The position numbers were made by a program, and so were the translations under genes. Source: Lineus longissimus (lineage: Eukaryota > Nemertea > Pilidiophora > Heteronemertea > Lineidae). From it: DNA of 64,000 nucleotides. Position 1 is the first letter of the stretch. Each line of letters starts with the position of its first letter. Location of the stretch: NCBI RefSeq assembly GCF_910592395.1, contig NC_088325.1:15066109-15130108 (forward strand). Direction: 5' to 3'. Below, piece by piece: positions 28,701-43,700 of the stretch. The notes beneath the pieces were generated by a model. It made no database searches and was not told the origin of the DNA. It saw only the letters and a program-made list of their open reading frames with translations.

Positions 28701-31700
28701 TGAAGTATTACCCCATTCAACGGACCAGGAGCCTGTTCCATGCAGGCTTCAAATGTTAATGGTACCAGGTAATGGTTTGTGCCTTTCTGAATAATGCTGC
28801 TTCAAGAAAAGGGTCAGTGGATTAGACAGGACGCTATGAAACATGAAATTGACATGCCTCATGACTGAAGATCGAACATCCAAAGATCTGAATGTAGCAT
28901 TCAACACTATGTTCCGAACCTTTGCAAATGCATAACTGGCGAAGAAAATGAAAAACACGTCATCGTTTCTTTCCTGTCACGGTATCAGCACCTGAGAAGA
29001 GACACAACTGTTCCATTCCCGTTGGCAAGAACGTGCATGTTGAGTCATAAAGAAGCACAGCTTTTTCTTCCTGCGATTAATCATGTTAATTGATAACAAA
29101 GCATCCAATTAGACCCGTGGGAGACGTAAGAGCTATCAATACGATCAATAGTGAAAGTTTCAATGGAAGAAGGAACATGCATGTCCTCTTGGAAGTGGTA
29201 TCAGTACAGAGGGTTTATGTACCTGTGTCAGAGGAATTTCAAAGTTCGATCTCTTGCTAGCAAAAACTTGTCCGTTATTTTTCAACCATTTCAAATTATT
29301 TCTGATCTTCAATCAAATCTGCTCAGCTGGTTGATCTTCTTAAAACACTGAGGGAAATCACTGAACAGTTTAATTCCACAAACCAACCTCATAACAATAA
29401 AGATGAATTGTTTCAAGATCTTCTTAAAGAATGCAGCGTTGCCTTCAAATGCTGAGTCACTTCTGAACAGGTTGATATTTTTCAAGAACGAAGATTGAGT
29501 ACCAAAATCCGACTTCAGTAAGTTTGAAGAGAGATTGAGAATCATGTGATGTGTAATTGTCGCTTTTAGCAAAAAACTTGACATAATTTGAAGTCTGTCT
29601 GACTCATGTTGATGATTCTGAAGTATTTTATGCAAAGCTGTGGATACTGATGGCTGAACTTGTAGAATTTCCAAAGTCTAGAAAAAACTGCTTAAGAATA
29701 ATTGAATTCATTATTATAATGATATCAATATTCTGGAAGCTAAGTTAAAGTTATTAATTACCAAAAAAAACGTTAGATAGAAGACTTTCTAAAGTGACAA
29801 TTCCGACTTTTGATCTGAAGTCAGTAAGTTTTCTCCAAACCATCACTAGATTCAAATACGGACTAAATTTCGATTTGATTGACAACGAATGAGGGAACAA
29901 GTTCAATACATAGAAATTGAGTCACCTCCCAGATATTTGGTCGATGGTTGAGTTGTACGCTGGGTTAGTGATAAAGTAGACGCGGAAGAGTTAATATTGC
30001 CTGTCACATTCATTCCAATCCTATCTCATCATATTTCTGATAACATTTTGATGAAAATTATGAATTCTACGGCTTCATTTATGCAACGTTAAAGAAACTA
30101 TTATTTTGATTATGCGTCACAGGTTGTCACAGCCGATTAAACATGCATCGGCTTCTCGTCTATGATTCATATTCTAATCGGGATCAACTAGTTGTCATCT
30201 GGCTGGTGTGTCAATCTCTCCCCACTCCTTTCAATGCTGTCTCTTGGTATAGTTAAAGGTATCAATTTGAGATTATCTCCTTTCTGTCATACATGTCGGA
30301 ATGATGATGTATTCGTCTTGTTACTTATTTTTCTATGGCTGAGTTGTTTAAGTTCTTTGAAGTTACCAATACACAACCTTTGATATGGGACTGTTAGCAT
30401 CATCAGAGCAAGGGTGCATTAGCTATGCCCCTATTAAGTTACTTAAGACAAATGGGGTACAGTGTTTTACTTGCCTGGCATCAGAAACCATGTCCCATGA
30501 CCCCTTCCCCCGATTCCTCCCTTAATCTTTAGCGAGAACTCATGAAATACAGTAGAATTTCAAGTCGAGTTCTACACCGTCAGTGACGATGTCCATTGTT
30601 TTCCCTGGTGAAATATATTCTACACTGAATAAACCTTCGATTTTCAACACTCCCCTCAATGAACGCTAGTAGTACTTTGTAACAACTGCCAATTATTAGG
30701 TTTCATTATAAGTTTTACCTTTTCGAAAATGAATGCAATGGGCGTTGATGTCCCCACAAAACGTTTCGCACCAAATGCACCTTTGAATAATTCTAACCAC
30801 AGACCTTGGCATTTTGAAACAAATACTCATTAATGGGTATCATTATCATTTCCTGGTGAAATTCGATAAGGTCAGTTATGCAAATGTAAGTTCCACTGGT
30901 TGGTCACCAAACTTTCATTACATATGCAGTGGAACCCCAGTAACACGGCCACGGGGTGGTCGCGTTAGTGAAGTTGAAAATTTGCCTGAGGACAAACTCG
31001 ACCTTATGGTAATGCTACCCAAAGAATTTAAGAATGCCATCATCAATGAGTCAGGAATGAAGAAAGGAAGGACATTTTTAGCAATATCCACAATGCCTAA
31101 GGGTCAGCACTAGGCCTAACTTTAACATTTAGTAGAATTACGATAGTTTAATTGTGTTATGGGGCTATTTCAATGCTAGTGGTATTACAGCTGTTGCTCC
31201 ATCGAAATTAAGAGTGGCGTTTTGCACTCCCTACTGTGCAACATCAGAATGGTTGAAGAAATCTTCTACTCACCCAAACCAAACCAAGCTAAGAGCATTA
31301 GACATTTACTTAATCTCTAAAGCATTAGCTCAAATGTTCAGATCAGCAATATCATAACCTGTGAAATGGGAATTGCCAGCGATGCCGAAACAATTTCACT
31401 ATATGATGGCACGCACTGAAAAAGCATGATCAAACGCCGTGAAATCAACAGATCCCGTTTGCTGCAACATCGACGCTCATTAATATTCGTACGGAGTCAG
31501 TAATGGACCAAACCATCAGACCATAGCTTAACCTCGCTCCCAATGGGAATATCACTGAAATAGCAAGTCATGGGAATGTACGTTATAGCAGCACCTTGGG
31601 GACCAGATTGACCACTGAATGCTTCGAGAATATCTTCGGCCTCATCAATTGCTTTTGACAGCTTGGAAGCATGCTTCATAAAAATTGTATTCTACATGCA

Positions 31701-34700
31701 GCCGGGAGATTTAGGTATGGCATCAATACTGTGCTCAGCCTGTCATGTATCAAGCTTGCACTGATCTTTGCTGTTCAGTTCAGTTGTCACATCCTGCTTA
31801 ACATCGGCTTCAGGCTCAGGGTCATTCAGCATATGACTCCAGCTTCCTGAATTCCTCACAGAAGCATGTACATGTTCAACATCTTGATTGTGTGTGCGTG
31901 TTCCGTTAGGGCAGGAACAATTTTGTGTGTGCGTGTTCCGTTAGGGCAGGAACAATTTCGTATGTCAAAGAGGACAGTAGCTTGCCATCGACTCCTCTCA
32001 TGTTGAGTCATGTTGTTGCTATACTTGTGCTGATGCTTGAGGGGAGGGTTCATGTGCTGATTGACAGTTGTGTGTCACTTACAAACCCCTGTTGAATTAT
32101 CACGCACACACCCAAGGCGACACTCACGAGATCCCATCAACTTTGACCAAACCCAAAACCCTTCCACTCCATGAAGTATCGCCCCGGAGCAATCCGATCA
32201 TCTTCGAAGCCATTCTCCCAGTAACAACCTACCATCATCCTCAATCTTCCATGGAGACCTTTTAGACGTGCATTACCCAGCGTCGATAATTATGCGCTTT
32301 GATGAATTCCGTACAGCGCTGCATCGACATTGCATGCCAATTGTTGATTGATTGTAGTGCCAGGTTGTGCATGTCGCCAGGGATGATTAGCAAAGCTGAT
32401 TTTGTCTCAAAGTGCCTTCAAAGCCTGTTCATTCGGTGATGATGTGACTGTATTGATGTACATGAAATCCAGCACTTTTAAGGTGAAACCAAAATCAAAA
32501 ATTTCCATCTCAGTCCTCTTCAAACTATGTACAGTGTGCCATGTTTTTCGTTATGTTGGTATATACGATCATTTGATAAAGTTAGATTGAGACAAGCCTA
32601 ATTGAGTTCCAATCCAGTTGGTCAAATAGGTGAACACGTTTTCTGACTAACAGTAGATTAAATACACAGAACATGTCGGACGAATAGGTTGGAACGGACA
32701 ATTAAGCGCCAAGGACAACTTTAGTCATCCCATGGCGTGATGAGCTGAGATGAGAAGGGAGGGAGAGGTGACCGACTCATCACCTTGGATAATATTTACT
32801 CATCGTTATCAGGAGCGGGACCTGCCTGTTAACCCTCATACTGGGAGCACAGGAAGAAATCCCTGCGATAGGATGTCTCAATTCATATCTCTATTCATTA
32901 TTTGTCTCATTGATTTCCATTTCATACTATATCCTTGTCATTTTCAAAGAAATCTCCAATGGCCGACCATCTCCGTCGAGTCACCTTGTCAATATCACCG
33001 CCATTCTTTTGAATCAGGGGATGGGTCTATATATTCACTGTCACTTTAACTTTGTAAATCTTTGTCAGTTCTATATTGGTCTGTCAGCAATGTGAAAGAA
33101 TATCAATAGATTCTTGCTGCATCCATACTGTGTGGCTGTCTACCTCCATAGTTTCCTTGCACTTTAATGTATTGGAGTCTTAGGAAAAGCTAATATTTCT
33201 ATCTAAGATGCCCACGTGAAACACATCCCATAAAATATCACTATACTTCACGAGTAGCGTGGTGAAGTATTTCTAAATTTACGTCAAGCAACCCCAAGTC
33301 AATTTCTTCCATATTTACCGAGGCGTTCCTTTATTGTTCCTTTCTCTATACTTGATATCAAGCAGAAAGAATGTCGATTGACTTAGCTGGCTTACATCTG
33401 ATACTCGCGTGGTTGTCCTGTTCTCATTTTACATCAAACACTCTCTTGTCAGTTTCACCCACACTCATGGAAATGTGTTGTCAGGTCTTTTCGCTTCCCT
33501 GTGATATCTTATATGAATCCCATATGGCGATACACTATGATAGGGTCGATATCGACTACTGTCACAGATTATCAATATGATATGGTTGTCTTGATCTCTT
33601 TAAGATGAAGGCATTGGTATCGATTCTGAAACAAACGAGGCGGTCTTTTTCACCTCAGAAGGAAAAATGCATTGATTTCATCATAATGAGATGAAATTGA
33701 TTTCGAACATGGATGCTGACCTGATGCTTGTGTTTGTCTGCAGAAACAAAAATGTAGGCTCTCAAAATCAGTGGGCATACATATCAAGACATCTTATAAA
33801 TATGCATGAATCTTTGCAGAGGGAAGACAGTACACTCACAATATGCAGATGATGGATGCACATTTGCCACTTTAGTACCGTTGCCTCCATAGAACTAGGT
33901 GTATATTCATTAGAATCTGAATCATATTGTATTGATATCAGCAGACATAAGTATGACACTGTTTCTTTGCGAGAAATTCTCCTTGTTGCGCTCCTGCAGA
34001 TATGAGAGTTCTGACATTGATTATTTCGAGCAAAAGATACGCTCCAGCACCTCGACGAATTGCACCGCTGTTGTCAGAGGCAATGCTAGGTATTGCCTTA
34101 GCAGTGTCCTTCAATGCCATGGTGAATGGATGCTATTTATAAAGAGAATCGATTGGGACACACCGTGACAGCGCGATATCAGCTTCAGCGTTATTGAAAG
34201 TACGTACGTCTCCCGGGGACTGTGCTATCGTTCAGATTGCTATGCATTGGAGTCTCTTTAGTGAGGTTGTAATTTGATGGTAGAACTATCCCTAAATTAT
34301 CGGTTGAAAATTGAATAGCTCCTCTGGCTTAGCCTAGGACTTTCCACACGTTTTAGGTGACCTGATCATGACTTTGTCTCCAGAACCGATATGGGAATGG
34401 ATGTTATAGGCAACTCAGCAATGGAGGGGTTGGTGGCTACATCTTTTTGAAGAACCACAGTAGAAGGCAAATTTCTCAACCTGAAAACTGAGACTGTGCC
34501 TTTATCTTGAGACTCTCCTACATACAGATGTACCCTGGTTGTGACTTATCGTAAACAACATCCATCCTCTAGAGTAGGTAGATGAGGGGGCAATCATTGG
34601 TTTTTAGCGGAGCGAACTGAAGACGCTGCGTGCTTCTCTCACGAATTTACTCAACGTCCCCAAGGCCGCGTGTAACTATGGCAACATCATTCTTCAATGT

Positions 34701-37700
34701 CAGTCTCCAAGGATGTTGGGATATGATTCTGGAGATAGCAGACAAATATTTAATCAAGCATTTTGTAACTGCCATGTTCTTTGGCAGTTCTGGGAAGAAG
34801 TCACATTTGATCAGAGACGCGACTCCTATACTGGGAGTCTTGGGTTCAAACCCCTATCTACTTGTCACCATGTGCTAGAGATAATGTTAGCAATGTATAA
34901 TAATTAGGGATGGAAATATAAAAAGCAACACCAGGGCTTGTCACCTGCATGAGGGAGGGGGGTTGATTCTTTGTCGGCACGGTATACTCGTGATAGAGAG
35001 TGCGACTCTCTCAGACAACATGGATTTCCTCTACGTTACGTTGCCTGCTTTCCTCCTACGGCACAACTCTCCCAAATATTGTCAACAGAGTCAATAAAGA
35101 GCCAGAAGCCACACTCGGGAATAATATTGACGGTTAGTAGAAAGGCTTGGAGGCAAATCCCTTTGGCACTATCCAGAGCTGTACATTTATGAGTATTAAT
35201 CTGGAAGACTTTCCCGTGGCAAGCCCAAAGGGTCAGTTTTTTCAAATGCAATGTTAATAAGTTCCTGAACTTGAAAAGTTTTGATACTGATTCATAATGC
35301 AACCTGTTTACAAGAACTGCTTGCTATTTGTTTTGCAATGAAATGTACATAACTTTCCATTAGTTTTCCTTTCATCGCGTAACAATAGAAGAAGAACGAT
35401 TGAGGAGAAACAAACAAAAACAGACAAGCATAATGATAAATGTATCATAACGCAAATGCATCTGATGTGTCTTGTATCATATATTGCCGGAGAAAGATTA
35501 AAACATTTAAAAATGTGTCTCCATGGCAACGGCAAAACACATTGCATTCCGAGGTTCAGGATTAACCACAATTTATTAAAGATTGCATTCGTTAGTCTTG
35601 CTTTATGTTGGAATGAGAATTGCAGATAAAATCCCATTGCGTTTCTTGTAAAAGTTGCTCTTCCTTAGTTCCTCAACTCAAACTTTAGCTTGGTTCATAG
35701 GCCTGACTGCTGAAGTCTGGTGGGCCTATGCAGGTAGGCCTGGCTTTATCTTACCACCCAGATAGAAACCTGTGGATAGAAATCAACGGAATGCAACATA
35801 AAACCCCTGCAAACGCATTCTCTGACCATCTTCAAAGCGATACAAACTGTGCATGACATCGCAATCAAGCTGCAAACAGGTTGGACAGAAATTTAGGAAA
35901 GATACTTAGAGAAATGGAGATTTCTGGCAGAAATGGGAGAAGTTGTCTACCGAGTTTGTTGATGGGCTATTAGCGCATGCTGCGACGAAGGAGAATGAGT
36001 GTAATTTGAATCGGCTTACACGTAAGTTTTCAGAGCTGAGCAAAAAGTTATATGAATTGTTTCAGACTAAGACTTGTTTTTGTGCTGGAATTTTCAATTA
36101 GTGGTAATGTTTGAGAAATAAGTAATTGTCGACAATGACTTATCCGATCGGTTACAAAGAGCAGACTGGCAACATCATTGTGAGAAAGACACCATCAAAT
36201 TCATACAAGTAAACGTTCTTGGTGAATAGCTCTGGGTTACTGCCCAAGCAAGTTGGATGACAACTCTTGGAGCGAGTTTGGGAGTGTCATTTTCATATAT
36301 AAAAGAAAACACAGAAATATTCCTTAGATAAACGATGCTGCTGGCTTATGAAAACAACCGAAAACAGAACACCAAGTGATGTTTGTTCCAGTCGCTGAAA
36401 AGTCCTCTTTGATATTATTTTTGAGTATCCCATCGAGACCATTTCGGGATGACTGAGAGCGAACAGCGCAACATAGCTGCAAGCTTATTAAAACAACTCC
36501 TCTGAAACGGACGTGTTTCAGAGGACAATGAGTTGTTCTCTTCAAACAAATGATGTGTTCGCAAAAACAACATCTTTTGAAAACTTTATGAGAAAAACAC
36601 AGCGAATATCGCGACAAAACTTCCTAGTCCTCTAACGTAGTTTCACTCTGAGAAGAAAACATGTAGTTGTTTATCACTTGGAATGCGTCTATGTACATGT
36701 AATCCAGTCTGCTTAACATGAACCAGACTTCAGGCTTTGTGACGAATCCAAGGAAAAATAAACAGCAGTATAGTAGAATCAGTGATTTGTTGACAGAATG
36801 ATCTCTTTCGGCCTTTGATGGAAGATGAGAATCTATTCGACAATGATTTGTTTGCAGTAATAGTTGGAATGTGCACTTAAAAGCCTGTACATGTACTTGT
36901 TCCCCTTCGGTGTGTTCATTTCATGAATTTGGCATTGTTCTACTTTGTTTTGATGTGAAATGGATTGGCTATACTCGCTCACTACACTGATGACTGGGCT
37001 TCAGTGATATTTGCAACTATGAACGTGTTGACATCTGTTTTGGTACTTTTTTGCGCAAAGAACTTTGTAATCCAGCAAGTCTACTACCTGTGGTTGGAAC
37101 TGAATAATGCAGTGCTACCTCTGTTTCTTTAAAATTCAAAGGAAACACCTTTCTTTCAAAAAGAGTTTAACTTTTAGACATCTCAAGATCTGCGTTGTCT
37201 TGCCTTGATAATGGGGGACTGGTTGGGTCTCAACTTTGGAAACTGTAGGTGATTGATTGTTTAAGGTATGGCTGTCTTCAAAGCATCTCCTGAAATCATT
37301 ATGACAAGTAAAAGGGATGAGAGGTGCCGATGAGTAGACAACAACAAAAAACATCTGCATGAGAGAAGATTCACCTGTGTGGCAGTAGCACTAGAGACTG
37401 AAATGATATGATAAATACAAGGTAAAACAAAGCAATGGGCATGGTGTCTGTTACTGTTTTTCGATGGTTGCTGATCTGTGGACCATTCTGCAAATGTCAA
37501 CCCTGTCGGTGGACCACCTTTGAATAGATTGAAACTTTTGGTTGCCGATACAAATATGCTACTGTAATGTAAACTGAAACTGTAAGGAAACTTGGAGAAA
37601 ATGTGTATCTGAATCCAAATGTCTGTACAAAAATTTTGTATCAATGAAAAATCACATAAGAATTATAGAGAGATAATTTGAGAAGGTATGAAAGAACATG

Positions 37701-40700
37701 TGTTGTTTCAAGTAGAACATCAAATATCTGAAGCAAGAGACAATTCTAAAAGCAAATTGAAAACTCGTTCTATGAAAAAAAATGATAAAACGCAACTTCA
37801 GCTCGACCATAACATTCTTTTGACAATTGATAGGCTACTGTGATGCTGTGTGATTTCATTTCTGAATCATCTGGCGTCTGGATGACAAGAACCTCCGGCA
37901 TTTCAAGAAAGTTTACTCAGACAGTGGCAAAGAGTTTTCAAATGTCTTGTTAACTCAGTCCAGATACAATTAGAAAGTTCATTGTGTAATTACCGGTCTG
38001 TAATTAACATGATTAAGATTAATTGAAAAAAAACATCGCTGGGTGAAGTACAAGCTTTTAATTACCAGTCTCAGCTGGGGAGAATTACTATGACATGGCC
38101 AACCAGTTCCAGCTAGTCCAAATGCTTAAACATATTGCATCAATATTACCCCGATTAGACTAAAAAACGTATAATGCTACCTTTTACCGCAGGTTTTCTA
38201 TTCTCGTTGGTGGTCCCTCAAAAAAATCTCTGCGTGACCTGCTTGGAGGTTTTTAGCAAAACACGACTCTCCCCATGCGAAGGAAAGCAGACATCTTCAG
38301 GTTTTTATTGTCAGGTCTTGCTTTGTTTAAATCTATCAAAAGTAACCAAGTCAAAATGTACCACGGTTACTGGTTTGCTAATGGCTGTAGATGTTTGCTT
38401 CTTACCAATGGTGTACATCCAAAATCTACATCATATACATTTCGACAACGTCCATTAAGATCACTCTGCGGGTCGTTGATCAGCTTGGTTTTCATACACT
38501 TCCACAACAGAAAGTCCAGGTTCGACTTCTCAGTCTTCCAAATCGAATCAAAGCAATCTCCTTCTTTTCTTGGTTCACTCCTTCGACAGCTTTTTGCCTG
38601 GTCTTGTGATTTCAACTACATTCTGAAAATAGATATTTAACCTTACCCGGGTTTTGGAATAAATCATAGGTTTTCAGCACCATCCCGTCAAAACAATGTC
38701 TCCAGTCTGATTTATCAGGCGTTAATTCCAATGTCTTTGAAAAAACAAAGGCAAGATGTTGTCTGCTCTCGTATCATATTCTTAACACATGTGCATGCAC
38801 AAGTCTTCCACGCTTGCAACTTTTTGTTACCTTGCGCGAACCCAAAAAAAAAACTGGATTGTCTAAGGTGGGACAGATGGGTCCGGTTTCTTCACTACTG
38901 GATGTTTTATGTTACAGAAAACAAGCTACAGGAATGCCTCAATGAGGTGCATACAGTGTTCGCTATCCTGGTTCTGGCATATTTTAACCCTAACAGTCCT
39001 GGGGACTCTTTTAGCTCGTGCTGATGCTGACAACCAATGCTCACAGAAACTAATACAAAATATATATCAGGCTCATTCTCGATTCTCCATAACCAAATTC
39101 AGCCAAATCCTAGTGAAATCCATGCTTTGTCCCAATACATGTATCCTGACTGCAATATTCAGCCCATACACTTCCTTTAAAAAGGCCAATTCGCCCCTCC
39201 CATCATGGGCCCCTGATTTTGGCATACTCACCAATGGTGCCAAAGCTAACATTCTTGTTAAGGATTGTTGCTGCACTTGTGATGGAGTACAGCGTTTCTC
39301 CTACCTATTGAGTGCCCCAACCCCTTACTGTGCATCACTTGCTAACAAGGCACAACTTCTGTATCATTCTAATGTTACAAAAAATTGGCAGTATTAAACC
39401 TAATTAGATTATCTTTCTTGGTCCATAAAAAAAGCTTCCCAGTTAAAATGAAATGCTACCCCGAGTTTGTGTGTTGCACATTGGCTCATATTGATGTCTC
39501 AAGCAGCAAACACAACTGACTCGGCTTTCAACGGGGGATCTGTGGTGTAGTATTAAGAACACCTGGCTCAGAACCAGGAGGTTGTGGGCACGATTGATGG
39601 ATCACCGCTGTTTGATCTCCACGTCCTTGAGCAAAACACCATACTTTGCTCTTCTCAGCCCAGAGCTAAGCCTTATAGTGTATCAGCCTTGACTCAAAAC
39701 TAACCGTCCTACGTCCCATCCAGGCTAAGTGATACACCTGGTCACATCTACACATGTGGCACACTGCTCTTTGTCACTTCTGCTCATACTAATTGTCTTT
39801 CATTCTTTCTCTTTTTAGGTAAGAGTCATATGGCCAGTAAATGGTAAGGTATAAGAGCGCAAGTTATCGATTCAAGTTTGGAAAACTTCACGAACCATAG
39901 GCAAACGAGCCTATCAAGCTTGAAAGAAAGTGATGCTAGGTTGCTGTGTGGTTATATGTGGTGGTTAGCAACCATAATCATAGGCCTAGCCTTGCTCGAA
40001 GTTAGCTCCATAGGAAATGTAACCCGCCAAGATAATGCTTTTTTGGTGTTAAGGTGTAGACAAACTATTATCACAATGTGTACTTCATGATTCCTACATT
40101 GTGGTTTGGCTGTTCTCCAAACTACGTATCTGTCATTCCACCCTAAATTTGACAGATCACGGGTGCATCTAAGTCTATGATTGAATGTGATATTCAAGTA
40201 AAGACGGTAAACGTGTGTTGAGATGGATGCGGGACGTAGTGTACTTTTTGATGAACTCTTTCTTCAGGAAAGACTGTAGCTAAGACTATTTGTTATAGGT
40301 TGATCTTTTTATGTTCTGTGATGAGCAGGTATGTGTACAGTGTATGTGAAGATCAGCTGTACTTGGTGATGGTATACCAATTACACCGTTGCCGCCGCTA
40401 TCAGGTCTGATATATCTATCGCCCTTTTGTTCACCGGACAGATCAACTCTTCAAATATGCATTTCGTTTCTGTACGCAAAGATACTCTAAAAAATGATTG
40501 ACTGGTTGTGCAGGGTTACAACTCTACATCTGCTCTTCGACAAGTTTTGTGAAATGTATCTTCCGCAGAAATCTCATATGTTAGCTTCCTTACAATAGAA
40601 TAGTAAATCACATGGAATCAAACCTTTTACTATGAAACCATGTTGGCTTAGATAGCATCTGCTCTTGAACCCTAGCTATCCTTCTAAGATAGCCAGAGCA

Positions 40701-43700
40701 CCGAGCTCAGGATAGAAAATCCCCAATACCTGATCTAAACCAGCCTCGGGGCCCTTCACACCCGACGTGTTTCACCTGTTTGCTACTGGAAACGATCGTG
40801 CTCTTGCGGAAAAATGTCAGAATTATCTGTACATTGCTGGGAACGTCAAAGGTTTAAACTGTTGACTGATAAACGAACTCGAATCTGATGAGACTTACAA
40901 CTTTTATGCGTGTGACATAAACGCATCAGACATTTAAAAACGTGGTTTGGTTGCAAACACCGTGTAGCCTAAATAACCTGGAGGCGTTTGTTGTCGCACC
41001 AGACACGAGGTAACAGCTCCACCAGAAAGTTTGATGAGACAACTAACACTAGCAGTAAAAGAGTCAATTTCTATTCTAAAACTCCTTAAACTACAACTCG
41101 GAACGTGGTTTTGGCTGCATCAGCATATTTTAACAACTAAAGCGGTTGTGGTTGCCTAACCCTAACTGCTGCTGCGAGAACAAGAGACAGTGCTTTGTAC
41201 ACCTTTCCAGAAATGGGGCGCTGAGTGTCCGAAATAGTGATGTCATAAGGGGAAACTAGGCCTTATGGTGGAGCGACAAAGGAGATAGTCATGGTTGACC
41301 AACACGCTTGAATGCCTTTAATGACGGACAAGGGGGCAAAAGTTAGTTCCAATGCAAGCCACCAATTTCGGGAAGCATGTATAACAATACTGGAATGCAA
41401 GTAGAAATGACAGTGCTGCCACACCTCTCACTTTCAATAAACTATCATTCTAGGTTGACTCTGTCTAGTTCAGCTTCAAGTGCTAGCGAGACAGCTGATG
41501 CTTAAGGGTCAATGCAACCCATTACCATCTCAGCTTGGATGACTCACTCATTGTCTTTAGAAAAGTATCACTGCTCAACTGATACTATGGCAAAGATAAG
41601 AAAGCGGCTCCAGTAACGAAGTCTTGTTATTTTTCCATGTTGAATGTGAGTACAGTACGTTTTGACCAGATGTTAAAATCATCTGAGATGTAGACCTGAA
41701 TGCAGAATGCACTGCAGGTAGGGAGCCTATTGTAGGTTCAGTGGTTTTTGCTGTGCATTGGCCACATGTACAGACGTCCAAGTGTTTTGTCTATAAAAAG
41801 TATTCCTTGTGGTCTGACTAGTTTTCTTCAATCTTAACTAATGTCTAATATGGCTCTCGAAGTATATGCGTTCCTTCAGCTTGTCCCATACCCAAGGATG
41901 ACAAGGTATACATCACGAAGTAGACCCTTGGCTAACACCTGAAGCTATCATTTTTGTTGTGGGGGCGAAATGCCTCTTTCCCCCTGCCTGTCTGAAAATC
42001 AAGTGTTTTGATGAGCCTTCGGAGTTGATGTACCCTGCCCCCTTTAAGTATGTCATAAACTTGAGTATCGGCCTTCCAAGCTCCTTGAGTTAAGTCATGA
42101 AACGATGCTCTGGGCGCTTGGGCATATTTTCATGAAAGTCGCCAACTGGAAGCTCTCATACCTTCCTCAGCAGATTAGCCTTGCCCGAGACGTTGATTTT
42201 TCTCATTGCTGTATCTTCGAAATGGCCAGGGATATTGAAAAAAAGATATCGCGCTGAATGAGTGTTCGATTGAAGAGGAGTGCTTCCCAGTAGCTCTCAG
42301 TCATCATTCAGCAGCAAGCTCATAAAGCAGGTGCCTCTTGCCTACAAGAGAGGAAGATGCTCATCTTCTTAAGCACTTGGGATTTGGAAAAGATGTTGGT
42401 GTAGACGCGCAGTCGGCCATTACTGCGTTCTTGTACAGTCTGCCGGCATCGTTTTGAAGTAAAGGAAGTAAGAAGGGAATGTGCTACATACTTTTCTAGC
42501 AGTGGTGCTGTCTGATTGTAGAATAGCTAGACGTTTAAAAACTAAAGTCTCCAATGAAGAAATTACTCATTGATTGAGGTCCAGCCCAGCTGGAGTTGGC
42601 TTACCGGGCACAAAGCGTCCGACACTTGAATCTCTGTCGACTGCATCACGCACACCAAAAGACTTAGTGCCTTTACTACCGGTACATGAAAATGTCAGTG
42701 AAAGGTACTGCAAGGCAATTGAAACTTCAGTGGATGTACGAACACCTTCTCTGCATTACATATGAAAGTGCAATCTATTGACTACCCACACTCTATCAAG
42801 GCATATCAGTTTACTTGGTGAAGGTAGACTAGCCTGAAGGATCTGCTGCTTTAAATGTTGTGAAAACCTCTTGGGCAAGTCGGGAAAAATAACAGGTGAT
42901 TTCACATTGGTGAGAATTCCATCGATTCGGTTGATGTGAAAAAGTCTTATCAGGACCACTGGTGCCTGCAGTGATTGAAGAGAATCAGAACATCTGAATG
43001 GCTTTGCTAGGAAAACAGGTGATTTTACCATTGAACGCTAGAGCAATTCACCCTATTCTCAGTAAAAAATAAAGTAGATGGATGGGAGAAGTTGCAAGAT
43101 TAAAGCGTGAGAAATCATGGTTACCAGCTTATCAAGACTTTGAAAGTTTCGATTGTTAACCTCGACTAGCATCTACATGTCTGCCTATAGGCCAGTGTTT
43201 TGACTGTAGTCCTACTGTGAAGAAGATTATCTCCAAATCCAAATAAGTGCCGCTCACTGTGGAGTTTTTAAAAGTGACAAGATATATGCCACTCGTTATT
43301 ATATCCCAAAAGTACCATATCCCACTGAGCAAGTATAAGTGATTGTATTCAGACTAGGTCTCTGCTAAAGCTAACATTCCAATCGCGATGAAGTGAAAGC
43401 ATAAAGACCTACTGCATTCTTACTCCAAGCACACGATACCCCGTCCATGGCAATCAAGGCATAAGCAAAACAAAGGATTAGCTTTCTGATGGCCGGGCAT
43501 CTCAAATTATGCTTATTCTGTTTTTGTGGAATGTTTGCCGGTTGCTGAAGGCCTCTGGTTGTCTATTGAAGGAATGCTACAGTTTCGATAGCGCACTGTT
43601 AACCATCAGTGTTGCTTGCTCTGCTTAGTAGGAGTCTCGGAGAGTACATTTGTGTGCATTTTTTAAGAAGACTATTCAGTGCTCAGATCTAAGAGATTCC

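Noticed and set aside
29309-29674. Open frame of about 121 codons on the - strand
   Set aside because: Hydrophobic and Ser/Lys-rich AT-driven composition, no known motif.
38909-39397. Open frame of 162 codons, + strand, longest outside robo
   Set aside because: No recognisable domain, biased and low-information composition, no splice or neighbour support; expected by chance in 64 kb.
39533-39605. Functional tRNA-Leu gene
   Set aside because: Acceptor stem does not close and the T arm/box B is decayed; followed by a SINE-like body.
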